NCBI GenBank assembly: GCA_934569045.1
Contig: CAKTJX010000023.1
Span: 1-39,610 of the forward strand
Source: an uncultured Oscillospiraceae bacterium
GTDB taxonomy: Bacteria; Bacillota; Clostridia; Oscillospirales; Oscillospiraceae
Direction: 5' to 3'
Length of the DNA: 39,610 bases
The notes below the pieces were generated by a model. It was not told the origin of the DNA. It made no database searches and saw only the letters and a list, made by a program, of their open reading frames with translations. The translations under genes and the position numbers were made by a program. Positions 30,621 to 39,502 of the stretch are shown one piece after another (the stretch's first letter is position 1; each line of letters starts with the position of its first letter).

Positions 30621-32192
30621 ATGAAAAAGAAACTGGGTTCCATTGCCTTTCGCAGCGTGGCCGTGTTCCTGGCGGTTTTTCTGCTGCTGACGGGCTTTGC
30701 CCATATGCTGATGCTGAACCAGAAAAACGGAGAACGGCTGAAGGCGGCCTATACCGCCGAGACCACGGTTCGCCGCATTGAGGGACAGCTGAACAAATAC
30801 CTGGCCAAATCCGAGCTGTTGAAAAATATTGTGGAGCGCCGGGGCGCTGCTGTTTGACCCTATCTATGCGGGCGGAATCCGGGAAAATTTCTGGGGTCTG
30901 TCCATCCTGGTCATTGACTGGGGCGCGTTTATTGAACAGGCGGATCTGGACAGCCTGGAGAATGCCTCCTACCATTACCGGATCTGGCGGGAGGACGCCA
31001 AAACCGGAGAGCGGAAAATCATTGCCCAGTGCGGGAAGCCAACCTGGTGGATGCTCTGGAGGTGCCTTGTCAGGTGCCCAACGATGCATGGTATGTGGAG
31101 CTGGCCCCTCAGGGCGGATGGCTGGCAAAGCATCTGGATGATCCGGCCGCGGCCAGGGACTATGTGGAGAAGATCCGCTCTTCCTGTGCCTTCCTGCTGT
31201 CCATCATCAACCACGTTCTGGAGATGGCCCGGATTGAAAGCGGCAAGGTGACTCTGACGGCGCAGACCGTCTGCATAGATGACTTAGCGTCTTCCCTGGA
31301 GGCGGTTTTTGAGCCGGAGGTTCAGAAAAAGCGGCTGAAAAGCGATATGAAGGTTGCTGTGCGCAACCGCTATATTCTCTGTGACGAGACAAAGGTCCGG
31401 GAGATTTTCCTGAATGTGATCAGCAATTCCATCAAGTATACCCCGGAAGGCGGCACCGTCCGGGTGGCGATTGGGGAGCAGCCCCAGCAGAAGGCGGGCT
31501 TCGCGGACTATGAAATCCTGGTGGCAGATACCGGCATCGGGATCAGCCCGGAGTTCCTGCCTCATATTTTTGAGGAGTTCGCCCGGGAGAATACCTCCAC
31601 CAAGAGCCGCCAGAACGGCACGGGCCTGGGCCTACCCATCGTCAAGTCCCTGGTGGAGTTGATGGGTGGTACCATCCAGGTGGAGAGTCAGCCGGGGCAG
31701 GGGACGAGAACCCGCATCTGCCTTTCCTTCCCCATCGTGCCGGAAGAAGCCCGGGAGGAGGACCAGCGGCAGGAGACGGAGCGGCATCAGGCACAGCTTC
31801 GGGGCAGACGAATTCTGCTGGCGGAGGACAATGCCCTGAACGCGGAGATTACCCAGACCATCCTGGAGGAAAAGGGCCTGAAGCTGGAGACCGCGGAAAA
31901 CGGCCGGATCTGCCTGGATATGCTGCAAAGCGCGCCGGAGGATCGGTACGATCTGATTCTGATGGATATTCGGATGCTGGTGATGGACGGCCTGGAGGCC
32001 GTCCGGAGAATCCGCGCCCTGCCCGGGAAACGGGGCAAAATCCCCATCCTCGCCATGACGGCAAACGCCTTCGAGGAGGACCGCCGGGCTGCCCTGGACG
32101 CAGGCATGAACGGCCACATCGCCAAACCCATCCAGGTAGACACCCTCCTGGATGCTATGGCCGAGGCCATCGCGGCCAGAGAAAACCAATAA
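30621..32192 (+). pseudogene. Decayed CHASE-domain hybrid histidine kinase
   Basis: The start (transmembrane helix LAVFLLLTGFAHM, to about residue 72, NIVER) is in frame with the tail but stops at 30857. The next piece, GALLFDPIYAGGIREN through SILVIDWGAFIEQADLD to ERKIIAQC, the end of a CHASE sensor, is in the +1 frame (about 30840-31035). The frame then returns at a G-run (31033-31035): one more G would restore AQCGEANLVDALEVPCQVPND. After APQGGW the sequence jumps into the second HisKA helix (HLDDPAAARDYVEKIRSS), so the second transmembrane helix, any PAS domain and the H-box with its catalytic His are missing. The HATPase (NVISNSIKYT, DTGIGIS, GTGLGLPIVKSL) and receiver (LLAEDNALN, MDIRMLVMDG, IAKPI) are intact. 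At least two deletions and one frameshift. Confidence 0.85.
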
Positions 32193-32198
32193 TCCATG

Positions 32199-32236
32199 CC
32201 CCGGCCGCCTGGAAACAGCGGCCGGGGCGGTTTTTG
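32199..32236 (+). terminator. Intrinsic terminator after the decayed kinase
   Basis: CCCCGGCCGC (32199-32208) pairs with GCGGCCGGGG (32218-32227), followed by CGGTTTTT. Confidence 0.85.
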
Positions 32237-32271
32237 CGTGATGAATTAGGGGTTACCGGACCGCCCTGTTG

Positions 32272-32350
32272 CATGTATACCCCCGGTGGGAAGCCCCCAA
32301 CCTTCCCCAAGGGAAGGTTGGGGCTCCTTTTTTGAGGGTATACGTTCAAT
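32272..32350. repeat. Repeat element related to the one near 24.2 kb
   Basis: GTATACCCCC (about 32275) pairs with GAGGGTATAC (about 32334-32343). Inside, AGCCCCCAACCTTCCC pairs with GGGAAGGTTGGGGCT around CAA, then CCTTTTTT. The start TGTATACCCCCGGTGGGAAGC and the end TATACGTTCA match parts of the 23963-24292 element (TGTACACCCTCAATGGGAAGC; ATACGTTCA). It could also terminate transcription. Confidence 0.6.
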
Positions 32351-32584
32351 CGGGCGCTCAATCACTTCAGCAAACCCCAATTTGTAAAAGTACCAGCGAA
32401 CAAGAAACATACACAACAATATGAATATTATACAGAATAAACGAAAATAGAATTATTCAATTATACAGCATGATCCCGAATATAAATCAGCGATATACGA
32501 ATATTCAGCAGCAAAATGAATGACATATACGACATATACAGATGATGACCAAGAATTTCCACTTTACTTTGTGTATAATATCAA
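32351..32584. other. A/T-rich regulatory stretch without genes
   Basis: About 230 bases much richer in A/T than the rest of the window. It contains TGAATATTATACAG (about 32421), TTCAATTATACAGCA (about 32456), ACGAATATTCAGC (about 32495) and GACATATACGACATATACA (about 32522). No frame supported. It looks like binding sites upstream of the amino-acid ABC operon. Confidence 0.5.
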
Positions 32585-32613
32585 TTGAAATTGAATAATA
32601 TTCGCGCTATAAT
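32585..32613 (+). promoter_or_regulatory. Sigma-A promoter of the polar amino-acid ABC operon
   Basis: TTGAAA (32585-32590), 17-base spacer, perfect TATAAT (32608-32613). A dyad GAATA-A-TATTC (32593-32603) lies in the spacer, where a bound repressor would block RNA polymerase. A second TATAAT at about 32574 lacks a good -35. Confidence 0.6.
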
Positions 32614-32654
32614 ACAGCCATCAATCAAGCAACCCGCAAAGGAGAGAATGAAAA

Positions 32655-33515
32655 ATGAAAAAGACCGTATCTATGATTCTTGCCGTGCTGATGCTGGCCG
32701 CCATGCTGGTTGGCTGCGGAAGCAAGTCCTCCACGGAAACCACCGCCGCTTCGAGCATCAAGACTGTGACCCCCGGTGTCCTGACTGTGGCCACCTCCCC
32801 TGACTTCGCCCCCATGGAGTTCACCGACCCCACCAAGCAGGGCCAGGATATGTATGTCGGCTTTGACGTGACCCTGGCAAAGTACATTGCCCAGAGCCTG
32901 GGCCTGGAAATTTCCATCATGCCCATGAGCTTCGATGCCTGCCAGACCGCTGTTTATGCCGGCACTGTGGACATGACTATCTCCGGCTTCAGCTGGACCG
33001 AGGACCGGGCCCAGAATTACAACACCTCTGACTACTACCACGCCGGTGACAACGAGGACGAGCAGGTCCTGATCACTCTGGCCTCCAACGGCGACAAGTA
33101 CGCCACCGCCGAGGGCCTGAAGGGTGCGAAGATCGGCGCCCAGAACGCCTCCCTGCAGCAGTCCCTGACCACCGAGCAGCTGCCCGACAGCGAGCTGGTT
33201 CTCTTCACCGACCTGGGCACCGGCGTGCTGCAGCTGAAGAACGGCGACTTCGACTGCATTGCGGTTGCCAAGGGCAACGGCGACGCCATCATTGCCAACA
33301 ATCCCGAAATCGCAAAGTCCGGCTTCAACTTCGTGGTGGACGAGAAGTACACCGGCAACGTGATCCTGCTGCAGAAGGGCAACGACGCGCTGACCGAGGC
33401 CGTCAACACCGCACTGGCTTCCTCCAAGGATCAGTGGGACACCTGGTACAAGGAGGCCAAGGGAATCTCCGGTATCGAGGTTTCCTACGACGATCAGGGC
33501 AATGTCGCCGGCTGA
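32655..33515 (+). CDS. Polar amino-acid ABC importer, substrate-binding lipoprotein
   Basis: 286 residues. Signal peptide with lipobox LVGC (Cys near 22). SBP_bac_3 fold: LTVATSPDFAPMEF, GFDVTLAKYIAQSLGLE, AGTVDMTISGFSWTEDRAQ; the usual 'tpeR' contact is TEDRA. The C lobe has GDFDCIAVAKGNGDAIIA. It ends without extra domains. First gene of an operon with a permease, an ATPase and an AbgB-like M20 hydrolase. AAGGAGAG before the ATG. Ligand unknown: amino acid or an acyl- or aroyl-amino acid that the M20 enzyme cleaves. Confidence 0.92.
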   Translation: MKKTVSMILAVLMLAAMLVGCGSKSSTETTAASSIKTVTPGVLTVATSPDFAPMEFTDPTKQGQDMYVGFDVTLAKYIAQSLGLEISIMPMSFDACQTAVYAGTVDMTISGFSWTEDRAQNYNTSDYYHAGDNEDEQVLITLASNGDKYATAEGLKGAKIGAQNASLQQSLTTEQLPDSELVLFTDLGTGVLQLKNGDFDCIAVAKGNGDAIIANNPEIAKSGFNFVVDEKYTGNVILLQKGNDALTEAVNTALASSKDQWDTWYKEAKGISGIEVSYDDQGNVAG

Positions 33516-33530
33516 GTTCTGAAATGCAAG

Positions 33531-33620
33531 GAACCGGCAGCCCGCTTGTGGCTGCCGGTTCTCCCCGCAAAGCGGGTGCTTTTCTTTTGAACGCAGCGCC
33601 GCCGCGCTGAAAAGAAAAGC
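33531..33620 (+). other. Three hairpins between binding-protein and permease genes
   Basis: GAACCGGCAGCC (33531-33542) with GGCTGCCGGTTC (33550-33561); CCCGC-AAA-GCGGG (33564-33576) followed by TGCTTTTCTTTT; and GCTTTTCTTTT (33578-33588) with AAAAGAAAAGC (33610-33620). The second could act as a leaky terminator; the third pairs with its T-tract and may counter it. This could set the ratio of binding protein to membrane parts. Confidence 0.55.
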
Positions 33621-33657
33621 ATCCAATATGATTTTTTGAATTGAAAGGATAAAAAAC

Positions 33658-34371
33658 ATGGATTTTAGTTTGTTTCTCCCCAATATGGCGAAGATTTGGT
33701 GCCAGTATTGGAAGCTCTTCCTGTTCACCGGCCTGAAAAACACCCTGATTTTGACCTTTATCTCCGTGGCTCTGGGCACCGTCCTCGGCACCCTGGTTGC
33801 CATGCTGAAAATGTCCAAGCTGAAGATTCTGCGCTTTATCTCCTCTGTCTATGTGGAGGTCATCCGCGGTACGCCTATCCTGCTGCAGCTGTATGTCTTC
33901 TATTTCGTACTGCCGAATATCTTCACCTTCCTGAAACTGAGCCAGTTCATGTGGGTGTCCATCTCTCTGTGCATCAATTCCTCCGCTTACGTCTCTGAGG
34001 TCATCCGTTCCGGCATCCAGGCTGTGGACAGGGGGCAGACCGAGGCGGCCCGGTCCCTGGGCCTCAGCGAGGGCCAGACCATGGTCAAGATTATCCTGCC
34101 CCAGGCCGTCCGCAACATCCTGCCGGCTTTGGGCAATGAGTTCATCATGATGCTGAAGGAGACCTCCCTGGCATCCACCTTCTTCCTGGGCGATATCATG
34201 ACCTCTTACCTGGTGGTCAAGGGCGTGTCCTATCTGACCCTGGAGCCGCTGACCATTGTTGCCATCATCTATCTGTGCGTGACCTATCCTCTGAGCAAGA
34301 TTGTAGACCGGTTCGGCAAGAGAATGGCAAATCCCAACAGCTACAAGAACCACAGCAAGAAGTCCAAGTGA
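33658..34371 (+). CDS. Polar amino-acid ABC importer, permease
   Basis: 237 residues, His/Glu/Gln/Arg permease family. Helices near 22-45, 52-75, 85-110, 150-175, 195-215. EAA loop [20 protein letters not shown] (about 127-146) and [20 protein letters not shown]. Preceded by GAAAGGAT. Operates with the ATPase 19 bases downstream. Confidence 0.92.
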   Translation: MDFSLFLPNMAKIWCQYWKLFLFTGLKNTLILTFISVALGTVLGTLVAMLKMSKLKILRFISSVYVEVIRGTPILLQLYVFYFVLPNIFTFLKLSQFMWVSISLCINSSAYVSEVIRSGIQAVDRGQTEAARSLGLSEGQTMVKIILPQAVRNILPALGNEFIMMLKETSLASTFFLGDIMTSYLVVKGVSYLTLEPLTIVAIIYLCVTYPLSKIVDRFGKRMANPNSYKNHSKKSK

Positions 34372-34390
34372 GAGAGGAAGGCGTAACAAT

Positions 34391-35173
34391 ATGGAAATGA
34401 TCAAAACCGTTGATTTACATAAGAGCTTCGGCGACCTGCACGTCCTGAAGGGCGTGAACCAGACCATTGAAAAGGGCGAGGTCGTCTCCGTCATCGGCCC
34501 CTCCGGCGGCGGCAAGAGCACCTTCCTGCGGTGCCTGAACCTGCTGGAAAAGCCGGAGAGCGGCAAAATCTACTTTGAAGGGGACGAGATCACCGGAAAC
34601 CTGACCAAGGAGGAGAAGCAGCTGATCAAGGAAGGAAAGCTGCCCAAGCCTGCCAAGGTCAATATCGATCTCCACCGCCAGAAGATGGGCATGGTGTTCC
34701 AGCACTTCAATGTGTTCCCCCATCTGACTGTGGCGAAGAACATCACCCTGGCCCCCATGATGCTGAAGGGTAAGTCCGAGGCAGAGGCCAACCAGATGGC
34801 AAAGGACCTGCTGGCCCGGGTCGGCCTGCTGGAAAAGTATGACGAAATGCCCGGCAATCTGTCCGGCGGGCAGAAGCAGCGCCTGGCCATCGTCCGGGCC
34901 CTGGCCATGGAGCCGGATGTGATGCTGTTTGACGAGCCCACCTCCGCCCTGGACCCCGAAATGGTTGGCGAGGTGCTGGATGTTATTAAAGGCCTGGTGG
35001 ATACAGGCATGACCAGCGTCATCGTCACCCATGAAATGCGCTTCGCCAGAGAGGTGTCCGACCGGGTGCTGTTTATGGCCGAGGGCAATATTCTGGAGCA
35101 GGGCAGCCCGGATCAGGTGTTCAACCATCCCACCCATCCCAGACTTCAGGACTTCTTAGCAAAGGTGTTGTAA
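34391..35173 (+). CDS. Polar amino-acid ABC importer, ATPase
   Basis: 260 residues. Walker [10 protein letters not shown] (about 38), Q-loop [17 protein letters not shown], signature [15 protein letters not shown], Walker [13 protein letters not shown], switch [10 protein letters not shown]. Between the Walker A and Q-loop is an insertion rich in Lys ([20 protein letters not shown], about 75-94), longer than in the lysine-operon ATPase and common in one branch of these proteins. Confidence 0.92.
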   Translation: MEMIKTVDLHKSFGDLHVLKGVNQTIEKGEVVSVIGPSGGGKSTFLRCLNLLEKPESGKIYFEGDEITGNLTKEEKQLIKEGKLPKPAKVNIDLHRQKMGMVFQHFNVFPHLTVAKNITLAPMMLKGKSEAEANQMAKDLLARVGLLEKYDEMPGNLSGGQKQRLAIVRALAMEPDVMLFDEPTSALDPEMVGEVLDVIKGLVDTGMTSVIVTHEMRFAREVSDRVLFMAEGNILEQGSPDQVFNHPTHPRLQDFLAKVL

Positions 35174-35177
35174 GATC

Positions 35178-36608
35178 ATGGATAAAAAAGAACTGTACCA
35201 AACCGTCGAAACCAAAAAGACGGAGATTCTGGAGCTCAGCGACAAGATCTGGGGCTATGCGGAGCTGTCCATGCTGGAGTTCCAGTCTACGAAAGCCTAT
35301 GTGGAGCTGCTGACCGCCGAGGGCTTCCAGGTGGAGACCAATGTCTGCGGCATTCCCACTGCATTTACCGGAACCTATGGCTCCGGGAGCCCCCGCATCG
35401 GCATTTTGGGCGAGTACGATGCTCTGTCCGGCCTGTCCCAGCAGGCGGGGGTTCCGGAGAAGAAGCCTCTGGTAGGGGATGGCTGCGGCCAGGGCTGCGG
35501 GCACAATCTGCTTGGCGCGGCCAGCGTGGCGGCGGCAATCGCCATCAAGGATGCCATCGCCGCCGGGAGGCTGAAGGGCACCGTGATTTTCTATGGCTGC
35601 CCCGGAGAAGAGGGCTGCGCCGGCAAAACCTTTATGGCGAGAGATGGCCTGTTTAAGGACCTGGATGCCGCCATCACCTGGCACCCCGGCTACACCAATG
35701 AGGTGACCACCGGCTCCAACGCGGCCTGCCTGCAAATGGTCTATGAATTCGCGGGCACCGCCGCCCACGCCGCGGGCAACCCCTGGGACGGCCGCTCCGC
35801 TCTGGACGGCGCGGAGCTGATGAACGTGGGTGTACAGTTCCTCCGGGAGCATATGGAGCCCAAGTGCTCGGTGCACTATTCTATTGCGGATGCCGGAGGC
35901 ATCTCTCCCAATGTGGTGCAGCCCAAGGCGAAGCTTGTCTACATGGTCCGGGCGGAGACCGTCCGCAAGGCCAAGGCCCTGCTGGCCCGGGTGAACGACA
36001 TTGCCAAGGGCGCTGCCCTGATGACGGGCACCACGGTGACCTGGCACCAGCTGGACGGCACCGCGGACACCCTGTCAAATACGGTTCTCGAGCAGCTGCT
36101 TTATGACAATCTGGTGGAAGCGCCCATGCCGGAGTACACCCAGGAGGAGTGGGATTTTGCGGCCAAGCTCCGCGCCACCTACCCCCACGAGGGCCTGCCC
36201 GGAGACAATGTGGACACAAACCCGGTGCTGAAAAAGCAGATTTCCCGGCTGTCCAACAAGGGAGCCAAGGATATCAATGATTTTGTGGTGCCCTACTATC
36301 CCGCCAACCCTTACAGCCCCGGCTCTACGGACGTGGGCGATGTAAGCTGGCTGACCCCCACGGCTCAGTTCAACACGGCCACCTGGCCCTCCAAGATTCC
36401 CGGCCACAGCTGGCAGGTGGTTGCCACCGGCAAAACCGGCATCGCTTATAAGGGCCTGCTGTATGCCGCCAAGGTTCTGGCCGGCGCCGCCGCGGACCTG
36501 ATGGAGAAGCCGGATATTCTGAAGGCCGCCCGGGAAGAATTCAACGAAACCGCCGCCGAGGGCTACGACTGCCCCATCGGCCCGGAGGTTGTGCCCAGCG
36601 CACAGTAA
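35178..36608 (+). CDS. M20 amidohydrolase, AbgB-like
   Basis: 476 residues. M20 peptidase of the AbgB type (p-aminobenzoyl-glutamate hydrolase subunit B-like): WGYAELSMLEFQSTKAYVE at the N terminus, IGILGEYDALSGLSQ (about 74), GCGHNLLGAAS (about 109), the catalytic FYGCPGEEGCAGKTFMARD (about 139), lid domain with GTAAHAAGNPWDGRSALD (about 193), PGSTDVGDVSWLTP (about 381), and PGHSWQVVATGKTGIAYKG. Cleaves amide bonds of N-acyl or aroyl amino acids or dipeptides. It starts four bases after the ATPase stop, so it is made together with the importer, likely to hydrolyse what is imported. No partner AbgA is present. Confidence 0.9.
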   Translation: MDKKELYQTVETKKTEILELSDKIWGYAELSMLEFQSTKAYVELLTAEGFQVETNVCGIPTAFTGTYGSGSPRIGILGEYDALSGLSQQAGVPEKKPLVGDGCGQGCGHNLLGAASVAAAIAIKDAIAAGRLKGTVIFYGCPGEEGCAGKTFMARDGLFKDLDAAITWHPGYTNEVTTGSNAACLQMVYEFAGTAAHAAGNPWDGRSALDGAELMNVGVQFLREHMEPKCSVHYSIADAGGISPNVVQPKAKLVYMVRAETVRKAKALLARVNDIAKGAALMTGTTVTWHQLDGTADTLSNTVLEQLLYDNLVEAPMPEYTQEEWDFAAKLRATYPHEGLPGDNVDTNPVLKKQISRLSNKGAKDINDFVVPYYPANPYSPGSTDVGDVSWLTPTAQFNTATWPSKIPGHSWQVVATGKTGIAYKGLLYAAKVLAGAAADLMEKPDILKAAREEFNETAAEGYDCPIGPEVVPSAQ

Positions 36609-36619
36609 ACAGAATTGCT

Positions 36620-36650
36620 GTCGCCCACTCGAAAGAGTGGGCGGCTTTTG
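36620..36650 (+). terminator. Intrinsic terminator after the AbgB-like gene
   Basis: GTCGCCCACTC (36620-36630), GAAA loop, GAGTGGGCGGC (36635-36645), then TTTT. One wobble. Confidence 0.8.
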
Positions 36651-36678
36651 CATATTTGACGCAAAAGGTGGAATGCTA
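36649..36678 (+). promoter_or_regulatory. Possible sigma-G promoter of the germinant receptor operon
   Basis: TGCATA (36649-36654), 17-base spacer, AATGCTA (36672-36678; consensus CATACTA). Germinant receptor operons are usually sigma-G dependent. The start of transcription would fall very close to the ribosome site, so the call is weak. Confidence 0.3.
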
Positions 36679-36695
36679 CCCCGGAGGTGAGGCGG

Positions 36696-38120
36696 ATGTA
36701 TTCTGGGGAAATGAACAGGGAGAATATCGAGCGCCTTTTTGCCGGGGCGGCGGATTTTATCATCCGGGAGCTGCGGTGCGGGGATTTTACCCTGTATGCC
36801 TATGCCATTGACGGCCTGACCTCCGGTGCGGATACCTCGGAATATGTAATCCGGCCTATTACGGACAACCTGACCGGTGAAAGTATGCAGGCACTCTATG
36901 ACCGGGCCCTGCTGGGAAATGTTTACAACAGCGTGGCGGACCCCTGCCGGGACTTGGACACCGTGGCAAAAAAGCTGGTCAATGGCTTCTGCGTGATTCT
37001 CTTCCCGGGGGCAGGGGCCATCGCCTTTGAGGTCAAAACCGGGGAGAAGCGGGGCATTTCCGCCCCGGAGGTGGAGAATACCGTCAAGGGGCCCAAGGAT
37101 GCCTTTGTGGAGACTGTGCGCTCCAATACCAGCCTGATCCGCCGCCATCTGCGAAGCCCGGACCTGCGGCTTTGGGAGACCCAGGTGGGACGCCGGTCTC
37201 TGACCAACGTCACCGTTGCCTACCTGGAGGGGATTACGGACCCAGCCCTGGTGGAGCGGATGCGCCGCCGCCTGGAAAAGCTGGATATTGATGGCTTCCT
37301 GGCCCCCTCCGCGGTGGAGGAATATGTGACCGGCTCCCGCAAAACGGCCTTTCCCCTGATCCAATATACGGAGCGGGCGGATAAATTCTGCGCGGGGCTT
37401 CTGGAGGGCCGGGTGGGCCTGCTGGTGGATGGGCTGCCCCTGGGCTATCTGGCCCCGGCGGACCTGGGCTATCTGATGGAGAGCCCGGAGGATTGGAGCC
37501 GGGACTATCTCAGCGCCTCCTGCCTGCGCGTGCTCCGCTATGGGGCGCTGCTGCTGAGCCTGCTTCTGCCGGGCCTCTATATCGCTCTGGCGGCCTTTCA
37601 CCAGGAGATGATCCCGCTGCCGCTGCTGCGATCCATTATTGAGAGCAAGAAAAATGTGCCCTTTTCCTCCACGGCGGAGGTTTTGAGCCTGCTGATCGCT
37701 TTTGAGCTATTGCAGGAGTCGGGAATTCATCTGCCTCAGGCGGTGGGACAGTCGGTTTCCACCATTGGCGGCATTGTGGTGGGTACGGCGGCGGTGGATG
37801 CCGGGCTGGTGTCCCCCGGGGCGCTGATTGTTGTGAGCATTGCGGGGGTATGCGGCTTTGTACTGCCCAATCGGGATCTGGCGGAGGCAGTCCGGCTGTG
37901 GCGGTTCGGCCTGGGGCTGGCGGCAGCCCTGGCGGGGCTCTTTGGCGTGACGGTGGGGCTAATCCTGCTGGCAGGGCATCTGGCGGGACTTCAGTGCCTG
38001 GATGTGCCCTATCTTGCCCCTTTTCACGCCGGTGGAGCCTCCGTGCTGCGCTTCCGCATGACAGAGGACAAATACAGAGACCCGCTGCTCCACCCCCGGG
38101 ATGGGAGAAAGCAGCGATGA
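36696..38120 (+). CDS. Spore germination protein, GerA family (A subunit)
   Basis: 474 residues. PF03323-type: a cytoplasmic N-terminal region (about 1-240) with [20 protein letters not shown] and TEVRSNT-like blocks ([33 protein letters not shown]), then [28 protein letters not shown], and about five or six transmembrane helices with [35 protein letters not shown] and [20 protein letters not shown]. The protein sits in the spore inner membrane and helps detect nutrients. Start chosen at 36696 because GGAGGTGA lies six bases upstream. The first gene of a three-gene receptor operon; it overlaps the next gene by four bases. Confidence 0.93.
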   Translation: MYSGEMNRENIERLFAGAADFIIRELRCGDFTLYAYAIDGLTSGADTSEYVIRPITDNLTGESMQALYDRALLGNVYNSVADPCRDLDTVAKKLVNGFCVILFPGAGAIAFEVKTGEKRGISAPEVENTVKGPKDAFVETVRSNTSLIRRHLRSPDLRLWETQVGRRSLTNVTVAYLEGITDPALVERMRRRLEKLDIDGFLAPSAVEEYVTGSRKTAFPLIQYTERADKFCAGLLEGRVGLLVDGLPLGYLAPADLGYLMESPEDWSRDYLSASCLRVLRYGALLLSLLLPGLYIALAAFHQEMIPLPLLRSIIESKKNVPFSSTAEVLSLLIAFELLQESGIHLPQAVGQSVSTIGGIVVGTAAVDAGLVSPGALIVVSIAGVCGFVLPNRDLAEAVRLWRFGLGLAAALAGLFGVTVGLILLAGHLAGLQCLDVPYLAPFHAGGASVLRFRMTEDKYRDPLLHPRDGRKQR

Positions 38121-38584
38121 AGAGGAGATCGGCGGCCGCTCTGCTGGCGGCGGTGGTTTTGTGGAGCCCGGTCAAGGGAACCGATGTGGGGAAGCTCCTG
38201 CCGGTGGAGCTGGTGCAGATCAGCCGGACGGAGACGGGCTATGTGGTGCGAACCGACACGGAGAATATGGGGGAGGGAGAGAGCCTTCCTCAGGCGCTGG
38301 CAAACCTGCGGGAAACGGCCCAGGGGAAGATTTTCCTGGAGACCACGGAGTATGTGCTCCTGACCCGGGAGACGATGCAATGCCTTCCTGATCTGCCGGA
38401 ATTCTTTCGCCCGGGAACGGAAGTTTATGTGGCGCCCCCTATGGAGAACCTGGAACAGGCGACTGCCTTTTTAAGGGCCCATAGCAGACAGTCGCCCTTA
38501 TTTCGACTGACGGAAGGGGAACCAGAACTGGCGGAGCTGCAAACGGAGGAGGGGAGAATCTTTTATGCAGACCAAAGGAAATAA
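38117..38584 (+). CDS. Short GerAC-like (Ger(x)C) protein
   Basis: 155 residues, against about 350-400 for a typical C subunit. An N-terminal hydrophobic segment ([11 protein letters not shown]) is followed by [24 protein letters not shown] and [36 protein letters not shown], which match the N-terminal domain of Ger(x)C proteins. The lipid-attachment Cys of the family is not visible (LWSPVKG in its place), and the middle and C-terminal domains are absent. It overlaps both neighbours. Position between the A and B genes supports the assignment. It may be a reduced C subunit or a divergent accessory protein. Confidence 0.65.
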   Translation: MKRRSAAALLAAVVLWSPVKGTDVGKLLPVELVQISRTETGYVVRTDTENMGEGESLPQALANLRETAQGKIFLETTEYVLLTRETMQCLPDLPEFFRPGTEVYVAPPMENLEQATAFLRAHSRQSPLFRLTEGEPELAELQTEEGRIFYADQRK

Positions 38585-39422
38585 GGAAAAAGGCTGCTTC
38601 CCGGCATCCCTTTCCGCGGGCCTTCTGCAAACGGCCGTGGGTGCGCCCTGGCCTACGGTGCTCGTTACGGGTCTTGCCGCAATGTTTCTGCGCCGCCTCC
38701 CCAGGGCGGAAGAAAGTCCCCGCTGGCTGCGTTTTGCACAGGCCCTGTGGAGCATTTTCGTCATGGCGCAGGCTATGGCCTGGTCCCGGAACTGCTGGCC
38801 GGCGGCACCAACAGGCTTCTGGATTCCGCCGATTCTTCTGCTGGCGGCACTCTGGATCTCGAACAAGGGGAGAAAAGCAGCGGAAACCACTGCCAATGTG
38901 CTGGGGATACTGGAGCTGGGATTGCTTGCCGCTGTACTGCTGGCGGGGCTGGGGGAAATTCGCCTGGAAAATCTGCGTCCCCGCTGGCAGATGCCGGATG
39001 GATGGCTGATCGCGGTGCTGCTTCTGCCGGGCCTCACCCGGGGAGACGGGAAGGGCTGGCCCTGGGCGGTGCTCTACAGCGCCGTCACGGCAGGGGTGCT
39101 GGGCGCGTCTCGGGAAAACACTTTTTTTGAAATGAGCCGAAGCGTTTCCCTGCTTGGCTCGGTGAAACGGATGGAAAGCCTGGCGGCAATGGCGCTGACC
39201 ATCGGCTTTGCACTGCTGCTGTGCAGCCTGCTGGCGGATATGGATAGAGGCAGAGAAACGCTGATCTGCTGTGCCGGGGCGTTCGGCATCTACGCCTGGG
39301 GCATTCCGGTGCCTGGGGTGGCCGCGGCGGTGGCGAGCATTCTTTTGTGGACTCTGCTCCCGGCTTGGAGTCAGCGGAACACAAAGAAAAGAGAACAAAA
39401 CAAGGAAAAAGACGCACAATAA
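38565..39422 (+). CDS. Short GerAB-like membrane protein (B subunit)
   Basis: 285 residues with about eight transmembrane helices, against about 360 residues and ten helices for a normal B subunit of the amino-acid permease superfamily. The N terminus ASLSAGLLQTAVGAPWPTVLVTGLAAM and the later TRGDGKGWPWAVLYSAVTAG fit only weakly. The main grounds are position in a germinant receptor operon and the topology. The ending is highly charged (QRNTKKREQNKEKD). GGAGGGG lies upstream; the start overlaps the preceding gene by 20 bases. In other systems the B subunit binds the germinant. It could be another membrane protein. Confidence 0.55.
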   Translation: MQTKGNKEKGCFPASLSAGLLQTAVGAPWPTVLVTGLAAMFLRRLPRAEESPRWLRFAQALWSIFVMAQAMAWSRNCWPAAPTGFWIPPILLLAALWISNKGRKAAETTANVLGILELGLLAAVLLAGLGEIRLENLRPRWQMPDGWLIAVLLLPGLTRGDGKGWPWAVLYSAVTAGVLGASRENTFFEMSRSVSLLGSVKRMESLAAMALTIGFALLLCSLLADMDRGRETLICCAGAFGIYAWGIPVPGVAAAVASILLWTLLPAWSQRNTKKREQNKEKDAQ

Positions 39423-39473
39423 AACGGGAAGCAGAAAAGATTAAGATTTTTTGAAAAAGTTAGCAAAAAATGC

Positions 39474-39502
39474 TTGACAAATTCCGCATTCAATGATAAT
39501 AT
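39474..39502 (+). promoter_or_regulatory. Strong promoter at the right edge
   Basis: Perfect TTGACA (39474-39479), 17-base spacer, TAATAT (39497-39502; GATAAT at 39495 is an alternative). A/T-rich sequence with A and T runs (39447-39470) sits just upstream like an UP element. Confidence 0.7.

Noticed and set aside
30829..31251. Separate small gene in the middle of the decayed kinase
   Set aside because: Its sequence is the end of a CHASE domain that continues in another frame; it is part of the pseudogene.
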